Made by a program: the position numbers and the translations under genes. DNA of 64,000 bases from Syntrophorhabdaceae bacterium. GTDB lineage: Bacteria > Desulfobacterota > Syntrophorhabdia > Syntrophorhabdales > Syntrophorhabdaceae. The notes below the pieces were generated by a model. The model saw only the letters and a program-made list of their open reading frames with translations. It ran no database searches and was not told the origin of the DNA. Where the stretch lies: contig JAOAGQ010000011.1 in assembly GCA_026415675.1 (NCBI GenBank), positions 1 to 64,000 of the forward strand, given 5' to 3'. Shown here one piece after another: positions 63,501 to 64,000 of the stretch (its first letter is position 1; the number at the start of each line of letters is the position of its first letter).

Positions 63501-64000
63501 AAAGGAGTTTACGATAGTTGTAAACCCTGCCCCTGCCATACTAACTACAAGCCTGCCTTCAACGGTTGTCAGCGCATCATACTCAACGGCAATCGTTGTG
63601 GCAGGAGGTACATCCCCATTAAACTGGACCAAGATATCGGGCTCTTTACCCCCAGGTATTTCATTAAACGGCGGATCCGGTCAGCTCGCAGGGACACCTT
63701 CATCATCGGGGAGCTATACATTTACCGTTGAGGTGAAGGATAAGATACAGAGTGAAAAGGGTGTATCGGGGGTATCGAAGTCATTTACCATAACGGTAAA
63801 CGATATCGTAAACATAACAACGACAAGTACGACTGCAGCCTCTAAAGGCTCTTACTACTCCCAGACCATATCGACATCCCTGACAGGACTACCCCCTTAC
63901 ACATGGTCGATTGTACAGGGAACACTCCCCGATGGCCTTACTTTGAATACATCAACAGGGGTAATCTCGGGGACACCGACATCATCGGGTACGTACTATT
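60562..64000 (+). CDS. Very large secreted repeat protein (beta-propeller-like, choice-of-anchor D, putative Ig repeats), 3' end missing
   Basis: The frame starts at ATG 60562 behind GGAGG and stays open to the window end, more than 1145 residues. A signal peptide (about 1-32, ending AFASK) is followed by repeats of the type RYFVVWTDSR and IYGQF (near 60700, 61090, 62385 and 62570), suggesting a beta-propeller. Two modules beginning TDASKNWTV and TDNTKSWVS (from 60840 and 61310) share a pattern. A choice-of-anchor D domain covers 62640-62985 (LDFGNVDVKLT). From 62990 onward are four He_PIG-type Ig-like repeats, each with LPAGLSL or LPPGISL and IxGTPT. It is probably a surface adhesin or filament-associated protein made with the pilus operon. 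Confidence 0.82.
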   Translation, partial: MNISSKVKRLSVFVLLLLIPLIFFQTHAFASKIFIEDLKLTTDTNDQSQPDVAYDTINNRYFVVWTDSRNPSGTDIYGRFIQLGTASGATSTTLTDASKNWTVNELAGQKIMIKAGTGIGQERTILSNTANTITVATAWTVTPDTTSQYAILGNEFVISNAAGDQSQPKVAFDDMNTPNRYLVVWTDTRSGVGRIYGQFVGVDGTLDVKGNFQISQSVDVLDSNPAVTADSSGTITAIATDASDNTTTITDNTKSWVSQKWKNYAIHFISGTAAGQSAVVLSSDSKTLTIPSMSTLPAVGDTYRIKRYLTPITYQSQSVPSVIFNRTTKSFTVAWLDRTDYEQKYIYSVRKICGIDNSHQYFSYFPPTVADTNMVRFREVSYNGVNTSAPQQDGSNLTSSISNWSKFYYIGQGFTPSESCSKTKASLTVNGTLSTMNYESAPVITYNPTDGSHYVVWSGRGFTVNSTVNWSSDCKIELKDIQGNVIGCAEWWPFVQTGPTYTVEPDKVPVIYGRNITLGLVKDTVLSDTTKSSYNPAIAFDPFKNMWLATWETQDDACGDPQKDTCKNIYGQLIDMQNYLQYGSVISISKAPSDQTESKVAFDTVNQRYLVVWDDGRSSSASISNMDIFGQFIDPTGRPSGANFPITVAPGNQISPALSFGDVDSRRFFIAWKDGRVSGDADIYGQAWSYSVAPQLLVTDENNVQIYNQALDFGNVDVKLTSTKKFRIWNNGNSQLTIYSISTPDEPFTLITPKATTISPGVYYEMEVKFAPMAGGSYSGNASNNYKIEISSDGGSIVIYLSGNGDHTVPLNVTTASLPDAGRGVAYSQKLTAEGGTAPYVWSISSGSLPAGLSLDVKTGIISGTPTLTATDASFTVMVKDTNGDPTGTSATRNLSIKVTSMAVTTAGLNQWTQGVAGYAETLAATGGTPPYTWTLIGGTLPAGLSLNAAGNITGTPTDAGSQSFTVRVSDSGFPALTATKEFTIVVNPAPAILTTSLPSTVVSASYSTAIVVAGGTSPLNWTKISGSLPPGISLNGGSGQLAGTPSSSGSYTFTVEVKDKIQSEKGVSGVSKSFTITVNDIVNITTTSTTAASKGSYYSQTISTSLTGLPPYTWSIVQGTLPDGLTLNTSTGVISGTPTSSGTYY

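Overview
The window looks like a chromosomal segment of an anaerobic, Gram-negative bacterium of the former Deltaproteobacteria (Desulfobacterota or a close relative). The grounds are outer-membrane proteins, a type IV pilus secretin operon, an oxygen-sensitive [4Fe-4S]/FAD 4-hydroxybutyryl-CoA dehydratase, a giant 2-hydroxyacyl-CoA dehydratase activase, a family I CoA-transferase, a TRAP binding protein and a haem/sirohaem synthesis cluster. The exact lineage cannot be fixed by eye. No tRNA, rRNA, CRISPR array or insertion sequence was recognised. No stretch longer than about 200 bases lacks a gene.

Layout. 1-5013: the 3' end of a secreted protein with a C13-peptidase-like tail, then a FecR-TPR-outer-membrane-barrel fusion. 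5056-13132: MscS and YihY membrane proteins, then an apparent operon of carboxymuconolactone-decarboxylase-like protein, CoA-transferase A/B and a two-gene ABC exporter, followed by LOG, DUF72 and sirtuin genes. 13135-15440: a divergent pair of purine-enzyme look-alikes, a PurF homologue with Ser in place of the catalytic Cys and an enlarged PurN homologue. 15476-22792: a lone TRAP binding protein behind a structured leader, an APC permease, gntR-abfD facing a divergent sucCD-like pair, and HU. 22832-26746 (minus strand): acylphosphatase, sirohaem dehydrogenase, ccsA, hemA, hemC. 26839-31002: the giant activase. 30999-39761 (minus strand): guaB-guaA-dnaE-accA-pgi, tightly packed. 39838-47317: orphan dppDF ATPases, then a membrane/glycosyltransferase group. 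47381-64000: pilA, pilD, four minor pilins, an O-antigen-ligase-like TPR protein, pilM (with an extra membrane domain), pilN, pilO, pilP, pilQ, two unrecognised exported proteins and a very large secreted repeat protein running off the end.

How it fits together. The metabolic genes suggest fermentation or syntrophic oxidation through CoA thioesters: CoA-transferase, a SucCD-type acyl-CoA synthetase and 4-hydroxybutyryl-CoA dehydratase under a neighbouring FCD-family GntR regulator. The right third is an envelope and type IV pilus locus in which polytopic membrane proteins with TPR tails flank or interrupt the pilin genes, suggesting a link between pilus assembly and surface glycosylation. The most unusual items are the DUF5684-like membrane domain fused to PilM, the Cys-to-Ser PurF homologue paired with a PurN-like enzyme, the FecR-TPR-barrel protein beside a secreted peptidase-like protein, and competing hairpins ahead of the TRAP binding protein.
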